NCBI RefSeq assembly: GCF_014841135.1
Contig: NZ_JACYTN010000019.1
Location: 1 to 64,000, forward strand
Direction: 5' to 3'
Length of the DNA stretch: 64,000 nt
From: Paenibacillus arenosi
GTDB lineage: Bacteria; Bacillota; Bacilli; Paenibacillales; Paenibacillaceae
Part shown: piece by piece, positions 37,373 through 47,500 of the stretch
Layout of the letters: each line of letters begins with the position of its first letter
Numbering within the stretch: position 1 is the stretch's first letter
Notes under the pieces: generated by a model
The model's input: the letters and a program-made list of their open reading frames with translations, nothing else
Told to the model about the DNA's origin: nothing
Databases searched by the model: none
Position numbers and translations under genes: made by a program

Positions 37373-38464
37373 GTGCGGTGGATACCGATTATGAATTGCC
37401 GTCCCGGCATGAGACTTGCTAAAAAGATCTATAATGAAGAAGGTATGGTTCTGCTTCAAGAGCAAGTTGAGATGACAGATACGTTTATTCGTCGTTTAAT
37501 TGAAAGGGACGTATCTTACATTTATGTAGAAGATGAGCGAACGGAAGGGATTGTAGCTCCCGATCTATTAAGTGATGAAACTAGAATTATGGCTAACAAA
37601 ACGATTCGTCAGCAGTTCATGCAGCATATGTCTGATGGACGCGCACGTAAGCGTAGACCTGATCAAGACATGGATGCATCCGTATCGGGAATGCTCGACA
37701 ATCTTGTGCATGATATTTCAAAGCACAATAAAGCCATGGTAATGCTGAATGATATACAGACGACGGATCATTACGTATATCGTCATTCCTTAAACGTATG
37801 TGTATATTCTACGCTATTCGGTGTATATCATGGCTATGAAAGAGACGATCTTAAAATGTTGTCGATGGGCGCCCTGCTGCACGATGTTGGTAAGATGCAT
37901 TTGGATCCTCATATTCTTAATAAGACGAGTCCACTTACAAAGCTTGAATTCGATATGATTAAGAAGCATGCGGAATACGGATATCGTATTTTAAGAAAAG
38001 ATCCTAATATCCCGACTATTGTTGCTCATTGTGCCTATCAGCATCATGAACGTTTGAACGGATCTGGATATCCAAGGGGCTTAACTTCTGATAATATCCA
38101 TGAGTTTGCGAAATGGATTGCCATTGCGGATTCTTATGATGCGATGACGACTAACCGAGTTTATCGTCCAGCTATGCTGCCTCATGAGGCATTAGAAATT
38201 TTGTATACAGGGTCTGGTACTCTATATGAGCAGTGGATGCTGTCTCTATTTAGGGATCGAATTGCTGTGTATCCACTTGGTATGACAGTTAAGTTGAGCA
38301 CAGGTGAGATCGGTATCGTAGCGGAAATCAATTCAGATTATCCACAGCGTCCAATGATAAGAGTGTTGTATGATGCGGAAGGTGCGTCAGTTCCTCTAGG
38401 AACGGAGCTGGATTTGTCACAGCTTCTTCATATTATGATTGTAGAAATGGTCGATGTTGAATAG
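37373..38464 (+). CDS. HD-GYP domain protein, probable c-di-GMP phosphodiesterase
   Basis: A 363-residue soluble protein with the same plan as the one at 34992: N-terminal PGMRLAKKIYNEEGMVLL, a charged linker, then HD-GYP with RHSLNVCVYS, LLHDVGKMHL and HHERLNGSGYPRGL, and a C-terminal strand region (VKLSTGEIGIVAEIN). It would hydrolyse c-di-GMP. It begins with GTG 37373 behind AGGGGTTG. It follows uppP after 119 bases with no terminator and may be co-transcribed. Confidence 0.88.
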   Translation: MRWIPIMNCRPGMRLAKKIYNEEGMVLLQEQVEMTDTFIRRLIERDVSYIYVEDERTEGIVAPDLLSDETRIMANKTIRQQFMQHMSDGRARKRRPDQDMDASVSGMLDNLVHDISKHNKAMVMLNDIQTTDHYVYRHSLNVCVYSTLFGVYHGYERDDLKMLSMGALLHDVGKMHLDPHILNKTSPLTKLEFDMIKKHAEYGYRILRKDPNIPTIVAHCAYQHHERLNGSGYPRGLTSDNIHEFAKWIAIADSYDAMTTNRVYRPAMLPHEALEILYTGSGTLYEQWMLSLFRDRIAVYPLGMTVKLSTGEIGIVAEINSDYPQRPMIRVLYDAEGASVPLGTELDLSQLLHIMIVEMVDVE

Positions 38465-38522
38465 AAGTAACGATGGCCGGAACGAAGTGCGGATCAGCAT
38501 AAGATGACTGGGAGGAGTCGAG

Positions 38523-40775
38523 TTGCGCGAAACGAATGAACAAGGGGTTTTCTGGAAATGGGGACATTTCATTTATCGTTATCGTCGGGTCGTATTCGGA
38601 GTATGGTGTGCCATATTTATAGGTATGGGGATCTTTGCGGTACAAGCTCCTTCCATGCTCAAAGATAATGGATTTACTCCCGTTGGCAGTGAGTCAGATC
38701 GAGGTTTGAAGCTGATGCAGGAGCAGTTGCAGATCGCACCAGTGATGCTTGATATTGTATATGAGAGCAGTAATGGTGAATCATTATTATCAGAGCCTAA
38801 CCGGACTGAAATTATGGAGTCGTTGCAATCTTTGCGGGAAGCTTCTTATGTATCAAATGTTTCGTTCCGAGATGTTGGTCGCAGTGAAGCGCGGAATGAT
38901 GTTACCGTGGTTACCGTTACAATGAATCTTGAGGCAGATGAAGCAATTGAGAAGTTTGCTTCGATTCGTAAGCTTATTCCTGATCCGCCTGATATGAAGG
39001 CTTATGTTACAGGCAATTCTGCAGTCTTCTATGATGTTCAAGAAGCGAGTAAGCGCGATATTATAAAATCTGAAATTATTGGACTTCCTATTGCATTAAT
39101 TGTGCTACTGCTTGTATTTGGCACATGGCTTGCAGGTGTACTTCCCCTTGTCGTTGGAATGTTGAGTGTAACTACGACATTAGGTATTATTTATTTTATT
39201 GCTTTAGGGACGAATTCTTTGAGCAACTTCTTACCTAATATGGTAAGTATGCTAGGACTGGCAGTTGGCATTGATTATGCTTTGTTTATGGTTAGTCGAT
39301 TCAGAGAAGAGCTTGCTACGCAAAGCAATGTTGGACAAGCCGTTGCCATGACCGCGCAGAAGGCAGGTAAATCCATATTCTTTTCAGGAGTGGCTGTTCT
39401 CATCGGACTTATTGCAATGGCATTTATCGACCTGGCTTTATTCCGCTCCTTAGCGTTGGGAGGAGTTCTCGTTGTATCGATGTCTGTCATTGTGGGGAAC
39501 ACGCTGCTGCTCGCTTTACTCGGCATGCTCGGAGAGCAGATTAATCGTTATTCCGTAATTCCTAAGCAATGGCGCAATCGGAGGAAGAAACCTAATCGTA
39601 ATGGGGATGGTAGCTCTTTTTGGGGGCGTGTCGCTTATGGTGTTATGAAGCGGCCGATACCGATCGTGTTGCTGCTTTGTACGGTGCTTATTGCTTTTGT
39701 TTGGCCTATTTTAAATATGAATATAGGTATTCCTGATGCAAAAATGCTGCCGCCCAAATATGAATCTCGATATGGCTCAGATCTGATGACAGAAGTCTAT
39801 GATGAGCGTGAGCTTAATCCGATTCAACTGATAGTAAAGTCTGAACAGCCATTCCATGAGGAACGTACGATTGAGACAGTATCTAAACTGACTGAATCTC
39901 TCAAAGGAGTTCAAGGCGTTCAACGTGTGGATAGTTATTTAACAGCACTGTCCGATTTGCCGAACGCCCAAGCGAAGTCTCAGGCTTTACAAAATGAGCA
40001 ATTACAACAGCAGTTGAAAGATAGCCATCTTGTAAACGATTCGTATATGTTGTTAAGTGTTGTGTCTAATGTAAGCGCAGATGGAGAAGAGGCTTACGAG
40101 CTAGTTCGTAATCTTCGTTCGCTTGAGTCTGCTGAATTAGATATATTGGTTACGGGGACAGCTGCATACCGCTTAGACATTGTAGAACGAATTACATCTG
40201 CTTTGCCTTATGTGGTACTATTTATATTGGCAGTAACCTATGTCGTATTGTTTATTGCATTCCGTTCGGTCATATTGCCATTAAAGGCTGTATTTATGAA
40301 CGTGCTTAGCTTAGGCGCAAGCTTGGGTATAGTCGTGCTAGTCTTCCAGCATGGATACATGGCAGATTTATTGCAGGTAACTTCTACAGGAATTGTAGTT
40401 GCGATGCTGCCTGTTATCATTTTTTGTGTGGTATTCGGCATATCTATGGATTACGAGGTATTCTTATTGTCTCGTATAGCAGAAGAGTATGAATGTACAG
40501 GAGACAATGAACGAAGTACGGCTGAAGGGTTGAAGAAGACAGGAAGTATTATTACGAGTGCAGCATTTATTTTAATTGTTGTCGTAGGGGCATTTATTTT
40601 TACAGACAATGAATTGATGAAGGCGATTGGCCTTGGATTGTCGGTATCCGTGCTGCTGGATGCGACGCTTATTCGATTGTTCCTTGTACCCGCGCTCATG
40701 AAGTTGATGGGTAAAGCCAATTGGTGGGCACCGCGCTGGGCGAAATTCGCTTCTTCGAAGGATACCGTCGAATAG
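38523..40775 (+). CDS. MMPL/RND family transporter
   Basis: A 750-residue membrane protein with 12 predicted helices in two repeats, each with a large external loop (about 40-180 and 400-560). GIDYALFMVSRFREE (helix 4) and GISMDYEVFLLSRIAEE are the paired MMPL motifs with the proton-relay Asp-Tyr pairs. In Firmicutes such proteins (YdfJ type) export lipids or hydrophobic drugs; the cargo is unknown. It starts with TTG 38523 behind GGGAGGAG. It follows the HD-GYP gene after 58 bases. Confidence 0.88.
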   Translation: MRETNEQGVFWKWGHFIYRYRRVVFGVWCAIFIGMGIFAVQAPSMLKDNGFTPVGSESDRGLKLMQEQLQIAPVMLDIVYESSNGESLLSEPNRTEIMESLQSLREASYVSNVSFRDVGRSEARNDVTVVTVTMNLEADEAIEKFASIRKLIPDPPDMKAYVTGNSAVFYDVQEASKRDIIKSEIIGLPIALIVLLLVFGTWLAGVLPLVVGMLSVTTTLGIIYFIALGTNSLSNFLPNMVSMLGLAVGIDYALFMVSRFREELATQSNVGQAVAMTAQKAGKSIFFSGVAVLIGLIAMAFIDLALFRSLALGGVLVVSMSVIVGNTLLLALLGMLGEQINRYSVIPKQWRNRRKKPNRNGDGSSFWGRVAYGVMKRPIPIVLLLCTVLIAFVWPILNMNIGIPDAKMLPPKYESRYGSDLMTEVYDERELNPIQLIVKSEQPFHEERTIETVSKLTESLKGVQGVQRVDSYLTALSDLPNAQAKSQALQNEQLQQQLKDSHLVNDSYMLLSVVSNVSADGEEAYELVRNLRSLESAELDILVTGTAAYRLDIVERITSALPYVVLFILAVTYVVLFIAFRSVILPLKAVFMNVLSLGASLGIVVLVFQHGYMADLLQVTSTGIVVAMLPVIIFCVVFGISMDYEVFLLSRIAEEYECTGDNERSTAEGLKKTGSIITSAAFILIVVVGAFIFTDNELMKAIGLGLSVSVLLDATLIRLFLVPALMKLMGKANWWAPRWAKFASSKDTVE

Positions 40776-40795
40776 AGGAAGAATAGGTGAGTGAA

Positions 40796-41953
40796 ATGAG
40801 TAAAGAACAGCATGCGAACGTGTCGGTGATTACACCGCCGACCTTACAACCAATAACAACTCAATATGACCCTTGGGATCCGATCCGATCACTGAGACAG
40901 TATGGAGAGCACCGACTAACCAGTGTGGAAATGACTGTGGCGCAAGTGTGTAATATGCGCTGCGAACACTGCGCGGTTGGCCATACACTTGTGATGCGAG
41001 AGCCAGACCTGCTTCCGCTGGATGTGATGTTGAAGCGTCTTGACGAAGTAGAGCATTTGGAGACGATAAGTATTACAGGTGGAGAGCCTACATTCCATCT
41101 TTCTACGGTAAAAGATTACGTAATCCCATTGCTTAAATATGCAAGAGAGCGAGGCGTTCGCTCTCAGTTGAATTCTAACGTTACCTTGGATTATAGACGG
41201 TATGAAATGATAGCGCCTTACTTGGATGTCATGCATATTTCATTCAACTACACAAATGTGGAAGATTTCCGCCAAGTTGGATTTGTGCATCGTGATCGGG
41301 ATTTGTCCAACAATTTAACAGTCAAATTTTACGAGCAGATGATTGATAATACGCGTCGATTAGTAGAGGGTGGACTTTTCGTATCAGCGGAGTCTATGAT
41401 CAACTATCGAACACATGACAAGATGAATGACATTCACCAGCTCATTTATGAAATGGGCTGTCAGCGACATGAAGTCCATCCAATGTATCCAAGCTCATTC
41501 GCTGAGCATTTGCCAGTCTTGTCGATCAATGAGCTGCGTCAATCTATTCACAGCTTGTTAGACTTCCGTCATCAGGATATGTGGATGTTGTTCGGGACGC
41601 TTCCGTTCTACGGATGCAGTGTCAGTGAAGAAGATACGAAGCTGCTCCAACGATTGTATAGCGAGAAAAATGTAACGGTGCGCAACGACCCAGATGGGCG
41701 CAATCGTTTGAATGTAAATATGTTTAATGGGGAAGTATTCGTCACAGACTTTGCTGATATTCCTTCCTTCGGAAGTATTTATGAGGATAGGCTCGATGCT
41801 ATATTCGATAAGTGGCTTCACCAACATCCATTATCAAAAACGGTGGACTGCTATTGTCCGCAAGCTAGCTGTTGTGGACCGAACCTGCTTGTGGCGGATA
41901 TGTATTATCCGAATGTAAACTTTAAAGAACGCAAGGCAGTCATTTCTGTGTAG
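40796..41953 (+). CDS. yfkAB: Radical SAM/CxCxxxxC protein YfkAB
   Basis: A 385-residue radical SAM enzyme. The 4Fe-4S ligands are Cys52, Cys56 and Cys59 in VCNMRCEHC, and ISITGGEPT is the SAM-binding GGE motif. The C-terminal DCYCPQASCC part is the second cysteine cluster that defines the YfkAB family. The reaction is unknown. Two starts are possible: ATG 40796 with AGGTG upstream, or GTG 40787 with GAGGAAG. It lies 20 bases after the MMPL gene and is probably in its operon. Confidence 0.88.
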   Translation: MSKEQHANVSVITPPTLQPITTQYDPWDPIRSLRQYGEHRLTSVEMTVAQVCNMRCEHCAVGHTLVMREPDLLPLDVMLKRLDEVEHLETISITGGEPTFHLSTVKDYVIPLLKYARERGVRSQLNSNVTLDYRRYEMIAPYLDVMHISFNYTNVEDFRQVGFVHRDRDLSNNLTVKFYEQMIDNTRRLVEGGLFVSAESMINYRTHDKMNDIHQLIYEMGCQRHEVHPMYPSSFAEHLPVLSINELRQSIHSLLDFRHQDMWMLFGTLPFYGCSVSEEDTKLLQRLYSEKNVTVRNDPDGRNRLNVNMFNGEVFVTDFADIPSFGSIYEDRLDAIFDKWLHQHPLSKTVDCYCPQASCCGPNLLVADMYYPNVNFKERKAVISV

Positions 41954-42063
41954 GCGCGATAAAGCGCAATATGCAGAAGTGAGCAGCGATGTAGAACATA
42001 GGCAACGATAAATGAACGATACGATAGTGTGGTTGTAAGATGAATCGATAAAGGAAGTGAACT

Positions 42064-43086
42064 ATGTCGTTCAAACATTTGTTTCTAGCTGCAGTAGGGC
42101 TACTGTTATTGTACGGGCTGTTTACCGTCGGTGCTCCTTTCTTGCTAGCTTGTGTCATTGCAATGGGGCTAGAGCCATTGACAAAAGCTTGGATGCGTTG
42201 GTTCAAGTGGGGCCGTATTCCGGCTGCTGTACTAAGCTGTACATTATTTACCCTGTTTTTACTGTCAGGGATGTATTACATCGTCATTCAGATTATTAAA
42301 CAGCTAGTAGAGTTAGTCAAAAATTCTCCTACGTATATTGAAGGCGTGCGCGTATGGCTTGAACAGACGATGTCTGAAGCGCAAGTTAATATGCCTGAGC
42401 ATTGGGAAGGCATGTTTGAACAGCTGTTTGTTACGGTGTCGGGTCATTTGCAAGATGCTGCCGCGACTGTTTCTGCCAAGGCGGTGTCGTTAGCAGGAGT
42501 ACTTCCGAATATGTTTATTTTCTTTATCGTATTTATGGTTGCTTTGTTCCTCATCAGCTTTAGCTTGGATCGTACACGTCCAGCTATTTTGCATTTCTTT
42601 GATGGCAAGTCACATCATCAAGTGAATCAAGTCATTACGACTCTAAAAAGCTCGGTATTTGGTTTTGTCAGAGCACAAATTATTTTGTGTTTGTTCACCT
42701 ACGTGATTACACTATGTGGGCTTTTGATACTAGGTACAAGTTATCCGCTTGCCATTGCATTACTCGTAATGATCGTAGACCTACTTCCTATACTAGGTGT
42801 TGGTTCAGCACTAATGCCATGGGCAGTTTACTGTATCGCTACTGGTGATTTATTTACGGGGATTGGCCTTGTGGTCATGTTCATCGTTATTACCGCATTG
42901 CGTCGTATCATTGAGCCGAAGGTAGTCGGGGATTCCGTGGGCATAGGAGCTTTGCCTGCCCTTGTCAGCTTGTACGTTGGTTTCAAATTGGTTGGAGTCA
43001 TGGGCTTCTTCATTGGACCTTTGGTCGTTATTATTTATAATGCGATACGAAAAGCTGGCTTAATGGAAATTAAAATAAAATTCTAG
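42064..43086 (+). CDS. ytvI: AI-2E family transporter, YtvI-like sporulation membrane protein
   Basis: A 340-residue protein of the PF01594 family with about eight helices: a first group (about 5-80), a soluble helical part (about 85-150) and a C-terminal group with VMIVDLLPILGVGSALMPWA and RRIIEPKVVGDSVG, both strong family motifs. The YtvI branch is expressed in sporulation. AAAGGAAG precedes ATG 42064. A terminator follows. Confidence 0.82.
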   Translation: MSFKHLFLAAVGLLLLYGLFTVGAPFLLACVIAMGLEPLTKAWMRWFKWGRIPAAVLSCTLFTLFLLSGMYYIVIQIIKQLVELVKNSPTYIEGVRVWLEQTMSEAQVNMPEHWEGMFEQLFVTVSGHLQDAAATVSAKAVSLAGVLPNMFIFFIVFMVALFLISFSLDRTRPAILHFFDGKSHHQVNQVITTLKSSVFGFVRAQIILCLFTYVITLCGLLILGTSYPLAIALLVMIVDLLPILGVGSALMPWAVYCIATGDLFTGIGLVVMFIVITALRRIIEPKVVGDSVGIGALPALVSLYVGFKLVGVMGFFIGPLVVIIYNAIRKAGLMEIKIKF

Positions 43087-43092
43087 CTAAAC

Positions 43093-43144
43093 AATAGAGC
43101 TGTTCCTAACGTGCATGAAGCATGAAAGGAGCAGCTCTATTTTT
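43093..43144 (+). terminator. Terminator of ytvI
   Basis: AATAGAGCTG and CAGCTCTATT arms with inner TCCT/AGGA pairing, then TTTT. Confidence 0.8.
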
Positions 43145-43188
43145 GCTATTGTTTAGGACGACCATTGTTATTCAGAGGGTTATTAATT

Positions 43189-44184
43189 TTATATATTTGA
43201 TTGCTGCTGCAGTAAATGCTGGGCGATCCATTTGCCATGATCCCGACCTGTCTCAATAAATATTTCATTCGCATTTTTACCGGAAGCAATGACACCTGCT
43301 ACATACAGGCCTGCAATGTTTGTCTCCATCGTATCAGGATAGAATACGGGCTTATCACCATCTTCTTGCAGTTGCACACCAAGTTGGCTTACCATTTTAC
43401 GATCTGGTCTAAATCCGGTTAGTGCTAGCACGAAACTACATGGAAGCTCATACAAGGTCTCGCCGTCATTTGTTTGTTCGCGAATGATTACTTTATCAGG
43501 CAATATTTCTTGTACCTGTGAGCTTGTTCGAAGAGAGATAATGCCTTTCGCCACCATACTTTCAAAAATGGGCTTCACCCAAGGCTTCACACTTCCTGAT
43601 AATTCTGATCCTCGCGCAACTACGGTGACATCCGCTCCTACTCGCATTAATTCCAATGCAGCATCGACTGCAGAATTGTTGGCACCAATAATGACAACTT
43701 GTTTGCCTGCGTATGGATGCGCTTCTTGGAAGTAATGAGAAACATGAGGAAGTTGTTCACCAGGTATGTTCAGCATATTGGGATAGTCAAAATAGCCAGT
43801 GGCGATGACGACATTTTGAGCCTCATAGTGTAGCTCATGCCCGCTAATTGTTTTAGTCGTGAGTTGAAATTTTTCATCTACTTTGTGGACGGAAGTAACT
43901 TCTTCATACGTACGAATATGTAATTGATAGTGTTCAGCAGCTTTACGATAATATACGAGTGCTTCATGGCGATAAGGTTTATCATGTGGCGTTGTAAATG
44001 GTAAATCTCCAATTTCCAACAACTCAGGTGTGCTGAAAAATTGAAGATGCGTCGGATAACGATAAATAGAGTGTACTAGGCAGTTTTTCTCAATAACAAG
44101 TGCCTCAATGCCTGCACGCTTCAGTTCGATTGCTGCGGAGAGACCGCAGGGGCCAGCACCGATAATGATCAAGCGATGTTCCAT
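43189..44184 (-). CDS. ypdA: YpdA family bacillithiol-disulfide reductase
   Basis: A 331-residue flavoprotein. The FAD fold starts with IIIGAGPCGLSAA, and its Cys13 is the residue known to be essential in YpdA/Bdr. YPTHLQFFSTPELLEIGDLPF is a YpdA signature. A second dinucleotide fold has IGANNSAVDAALEL, for NADPH. The enzyme reduces oxidised bacillithiol, the main low-molecular-weight thiol of many Firmicutes. It is a single gene, converging with ytvI. Confidence 0.9.
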   Translation of the reverse strand: MEHRLIIIGAGPCGLSAAIELKRAGIEALVIEKNCLVHSIYRYPTHLQFFSTPELLEIGDLPFTTPHDKPYRHEALVYYRKAAEHYQLHIRTYEEVTSVHKVDEKFQLTTKTISGHELHYEAQNVVIATGYFDYPNMLNIPGEQLPHVSHYFQEAHPYAGKQVVIIGANNSAVDAALELMRVGADVTVVARGSELSGSVKPWVKPIFESMVAKGIISLRTSSQVQEILPDKVIIREQTNDGETLYELPCSFVLALTGFRPDRKMVSQLGVQLQEDGDKPVFYPDTMETNIAGLYVAGVIASGKNANEIFIETGRDHGKWIAQHLLQQQSNI

Positions 44185-44407
44185 GGTGGTTATGCCTCCA
44201 AACTATGTATTTATAATTTACTTACGAATATATAAATGAATTTATTATAAGTCGAGTTAGTCTTTATTTGTTAATGTAAATATCCTATATAGTATCGTAG
44301 CAGAATAGAAACGATACGCCAATTTGAATACAAACTATTATTATGTAAGATTTATGATATAGTAAGGTGGTCTAGATGAACTTGATAGAAGAGGACGGGA
44401 TGCGAAT

Positions 44408-45091
44408 ATGAAGAAACCAGAAGCAATTATATTTGACATGGACGGCACATTATTCAAGACAGAGACATTACTGGTTCCGGCCTATAACCGATTGTTCGAC
44501 CGATTGCGTGCAGAAGGTCTGTATACAGAAGAAACGCCTCCGGTAGAGCGCATTCTTGGAAGCTTAGGTATGTTGTTAGAAGAAATATGGAAGCGTGTTA
44601 TGCCAGATGCTTCTGAGGAAGCGCGAAGTAGAGCAGATGTGCTTCTGTTAGAAGAAGAGGTGCGCGGACTTGAGAGTGGCGGCTCAGAATTATATCCAGC
44701 TGTAGTAGAGACACTACAAGCATTACGTGCGCACGGGGTGAAATTGTTCGTAGCGAGTAATGGTCCTGCACCATATGTGGAGAGTGTGGCACATGCACAC
44801 GGCATAGCACAATATTTTGAAGAGTTATATAGTGCAGGTGGAAGAAAGACCGCATCTAAGGTTGATCTTGTTCGCATCTTGTTAGATGAACACCAAATTA
44901 AGAGCGCATGGATGGTCGGTGATCGCTCTTCTGATATAGAAGCAGGCGCAGAGAATAAATTAGGGATCGTCGGATGTACATATGCAGGATTCGGTGCGGA
45001 TGAGGAGTTAGAAGGTGCTCATGTTCTCATTCAGCATTTTAAGGAGCTTGTATACCTTTACGAGACAAGTGAAGAAATGCAAGCTGTGTAA
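44408..45091 (+). CDS. HAD superfamily hydrolase
   Basis: A 227-residue phosphatase-like protein. Motif I is FDMDGTL with the nucleophile Asp10 and the acid Asp12, motif II is VASNG, and motif III/IV is KVDLVR...MVGDRSSDIEAG. The helical cap sits at about 20-95. It resembles phosphoglycolate phosphatase and PpaX-type enzymes, but the substrate cannot be read from sequence. A weak terminator follows. Confidence 0.85.
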   Translation: MKKPEAIIFDMDGTLFKTETLLVPAYNRLFDRLRAEGLYTEETPPVERILGSLGMLLEEIWKRVMPDASEEARSRADVLLLEEEVRGLESGGSELYPAVVETLQALRAHGVKLFVASNGPAPYVESVAHAHGIAQYFEELYSAGGRKTASKVDLVRILLDEHQIKSAWMVGDRSSDIEAGAENKLGIVGCTYAGFGADEELEGAHVLIQHFKELVYLYETSEEMQAV

Positions 45092-45109
45092 TCCAATGAT
45101 AAATCGCGC

Positions 45110-45146
45110 AAGGCGCAGACACTCAATCGTATCTGCGCCTTCTTAT
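45110..45146 (+). terminator. Probable terminator of the HAD gene
   Basis: AAGGCGCAGA and TCTGCGCCTT arms with a TCTTATATTTT tail. Confidence 0.65.
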
Positions 45147-45212
45147 ATTTTCACATCTATGAACGTACATGCAAAGTGCAAGGTTTGCTCTCGCCGTAGT
45201 GGTGAGTCGTAT

Positions 45213-46367
45213 TTAATCTTGAACTGTCTCTACGGGGAGAGGATCTTCAGGAGTACCGCTACGGATTAAAGCATGCTGCTGTTGGTGCAGCCAGAGTGCA
45301 TATTGTAGAGGTTTAAGTAAAGATTTATGGTACGTATCTTGATCACCGATGAGTTGAAATACTTCCCGAGATGGTTTTGGATTTACTTCCAACATCCATA
45401 TCTTCCCGTTCTTATCAATCGCAAGATCAAGCGCGAGTTCACACAGCGCTCCATATTTGCGTTCCAGATAAGAAGCGACTTCAATACCCATTTTCTCCGC
45501 TTCTTGTTTCACTTCAGTTATGAGCTGTTCATCTCCAATCCAATTGCGCAGCATTTCATCCATAGGAATAGCTTCCCCGCCACCATGCAGATTGGAGGTA
45601 ATGCTTTTGGCTGCACCTATTCTGCCTGCACAGCCTGTTAATGTCCAGTTTCCTGTTTCGTCTTTCTGCACGAGCATACGATAATCATGAACACGCCCGT
45701 TCGGCAAGTTCAGGGATATCCCTTGCTGTACAATGTATCGCCCGGTCGCATGCCAAGAGTTGAGCTTAGTGGCAAGCTGGGACCATGTCATGCGCTGCGG
45801 GCTAATAATTTTGCGCTTCTGATCTCTTCCTTGTACATACAGCATAAAAGTAGGAGCCAATCGCTCTACTCGCAAGATGCCTCTGCCGCCGGTACCGTTA
45901 ATGGGCTTCATGTAAATGAGGGAATGCTGCTTGAGTACCTGTTGAGCGTCAGCAAGAGAGTTATATAACTTCGTTTGGGGAAGAAACTGACGCAGATAGG
46001 AATCTTCAGAAAGTACTTGGTGGATGGTCCATTTATTACGCAGTGGTTTGTTCAAATACAGCAAATCCGGATACCTTTTTCGGAAGCGGCGAAGCTGTTC
46101 AAAACGAGAGCTGTTCTGAAGTCGACAACGGTCAAATATGATGTCTGGAAAGGTGGTCCATTGCCGAAACCAGCGGTTTTTATCGTGATGGTATACCATG
46201 GAATAGATTCGATGTTTCCTATGATCGACATCTTGCGGCGTAAACACAAATACATGAAGACCGATGGATTGGCCTGCCGTTATCATTTTTTGATAAATAT
46301 GACGCTCTTCAAGATGTTTATGCTCGTTTAAGTATAAAGTCAAAATGCCCAGAACCGGTTGTGCCAA
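45213..46367 (-). CDS. YheC/YheD family ATP-grasp protein, short form (5th in operon)
   Basis: A 384-residue member of the endospore coat-associated YheC/YheD family. It lacks the N-terminal domain of the long forms and begins at LGILTLYLN. The ATP-grasp part has YMKPINGTGGRGILRV (nucleotide loop), RVHDYRMLVQKDETGNWTLTG and TSNLHGGG, and WMLEVNPKP with the metal-binding Glu and Asn. The TSNL-GGG form groups it with the protein encoded at 48870. The start is TTG 46367 behind GAAGGTGAAGG. It lies 23 bases after the previous gene. Spore function is known only by association; the ligase substrate is unknown. Confidence 0.85.
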   Translation of the reverse strand: MAQPVLGILTLYLNEHKHLEERHIYQKMITAGQSIGLHVFVFTPQDVDHRKHRIYSMVYHHDKNRWFRQWTTFPDIIFDRCRLQNSSRFEQLRRFRKRYPDLLYLNKPLRNKWTIHQVLSEDSYLRQFLPQTKLYNSLADAQQVLKQHSLIYMKPINGTGGRGILRVERLAPTFMLYVQGRDQKRKIISPQRMTWSQLATKLNSWHATGRYIVQQGISLNLPNGRVHDYRMLVQKDETGNWTLTGCAGRIGAAKSITSNLHGGGEAIPMDEMLRNWIGDEQLITEVKQEAEKMGIEVASYLERKYGALCELALDLAIDKNGKIWMLEVNPKPSREVFQLIGDQDTYHKSLLKPLQYALWLHQQQHALIRSGTPEDPLPVETVQD

Positions 46368-46390
46368 TTGCCTTCACCTTCTTCACGTTG

Positions 46391-47500
46391 TTATCCGCCT
46401 GATTTCATTAAAAACGTACTGTACTGATATACTCGCTCCAAGGAGCGTTTGCGAATATCAGGTTCATCAAATTTCATTGGCTTCGCATTCGCTTCGAAGA
46501 ACCAGATGCCACCTGCTGCGTCAACGCCTAGATCCATCGACATTTCGCCAAGAGGCTTGCCGGCTTCTTGTTCAATCTGCCTGGCTAAGACTAGTGCGGT
46601 ATTGCGTATGCGCGCCAAAATACGTGCGGAGCCCTGCTCGCCGAATAAGCTCGTTAACAGCTTCGAGGGATCTTCTATGCTTCCGCCGCGAGGGACATGT
46701 GTCGTAATGCTTGCGCTGCCCGCGAGACGGGCTCCGACACCTGTAATGTCCCAATTGCCTTGTTCTGTTTTTTGAATGAGTGCACGTAGATCGAATGGTC
46801 GCTTGTTTATTGAAGCTAATGTTATGCCTTGCTGGACGATATATTTTGCAGTGCCCACCTGTTTCATAATTCTTGACCATAGTTTAGAAATGGAGGTGCA
46901 GTTGTAGGAGATGTTTTTGGATTTATCTTGAATGCGCAAACGGTACTTGAATCCGTTGTCTAGATTGAGACGAAGGGTCATAATACCCATACCTGCTTTT
47001 CCGGAGACGGGTTTGAGAAATAAATAGGAGTGGTGATTCAGCATTTTACCTAACTGTTCGGCATTCGTAAGTTTTAAGGTGTGAGGAATATAGGGGCGAG
47101 TTGCATTGGACTTGTTCAGCCATTTATATAACTTCCACTTATTGAAGAAGGTTGGATTGAACATGCGAATGGTAGGATGCTTCATAATATCTTGCAGTTT
47201 CTTTTTGACAGCAGGCTGCATTTCATCTTCTCTTTGCGGGATCCGATTATATAAGATATGGGGCAGCGGGAACCATTCCTGCCGCCACTCATTTTTATCC
47301 GATACATAACGATAGCCGATTACTCTTTTTGCTTGCAGTTTCAAATCTTTAATCGTGATGATATAAGACGTATACCCCATTTTTTTGGCGGCTGAGAGCA
47401 AGTCGGCAAAATTTCCTCGGTTACCCCGGAAATAATCCTTCTCATCTTCGATCGTTAATATAGCGACAATGGGGAGGTTGGGCTGGGATGCACCGCTCAC
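46391..47500 (-). CDS. YheC/YheD family ATP-grasp protein, short form (4th in operon)
   Basis: A 369-residue short form. Motifs: PLPHILYNRIPQRE, FLKPVSGKAGMGIMTLR, RPFDLRALIQKTEQGNWDITG, TTHVPRGG and FFEANAKPMK. The E-A-N-A-K-P ending and TTHV link it to the long protein just upstream. GTG 47500 overlaps the previous stop (GTGA) and has a GGGGGG site seven bases before it. The basic segment LQDIMKHPTIRMFNPTFFNKWKLYKWL is shared by the array and precedes the ATP-grasp fold. Confidence 0.85.
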   Translation of the reverse strand: MSGASQPNLPIVAILTIEDEKDYFRGNRGNFADLLSAAKKMGYTSYIITIKDLKLQAKRVIGYRYVSDKNEWRQEWFPLPHILYNRIPQREDEMQPAVKKKLQDIMKHPTIRMFNPTFFNKWKLYKWLNKSNATRPYIPHTLKLTNAEQLGKMLNHHSYLFLKPVSGKAGMGIMTLRLNLDNGFKYRLRIQDKSKNISYNCTSISKLWSRIMKQVGTAKYIVQQGITLASINKRPFDLRALIQKTEQGNWDITGVGARLAGSASITTHVPRGGSIEDPSKLLTSLFGEQGSARILARIRNTALVLARQIEQEAGKPLGEMSMDLGVDAAGGIWFFEANAKPMKFDEPDIRKRSLERVYQYSTFLMKSGG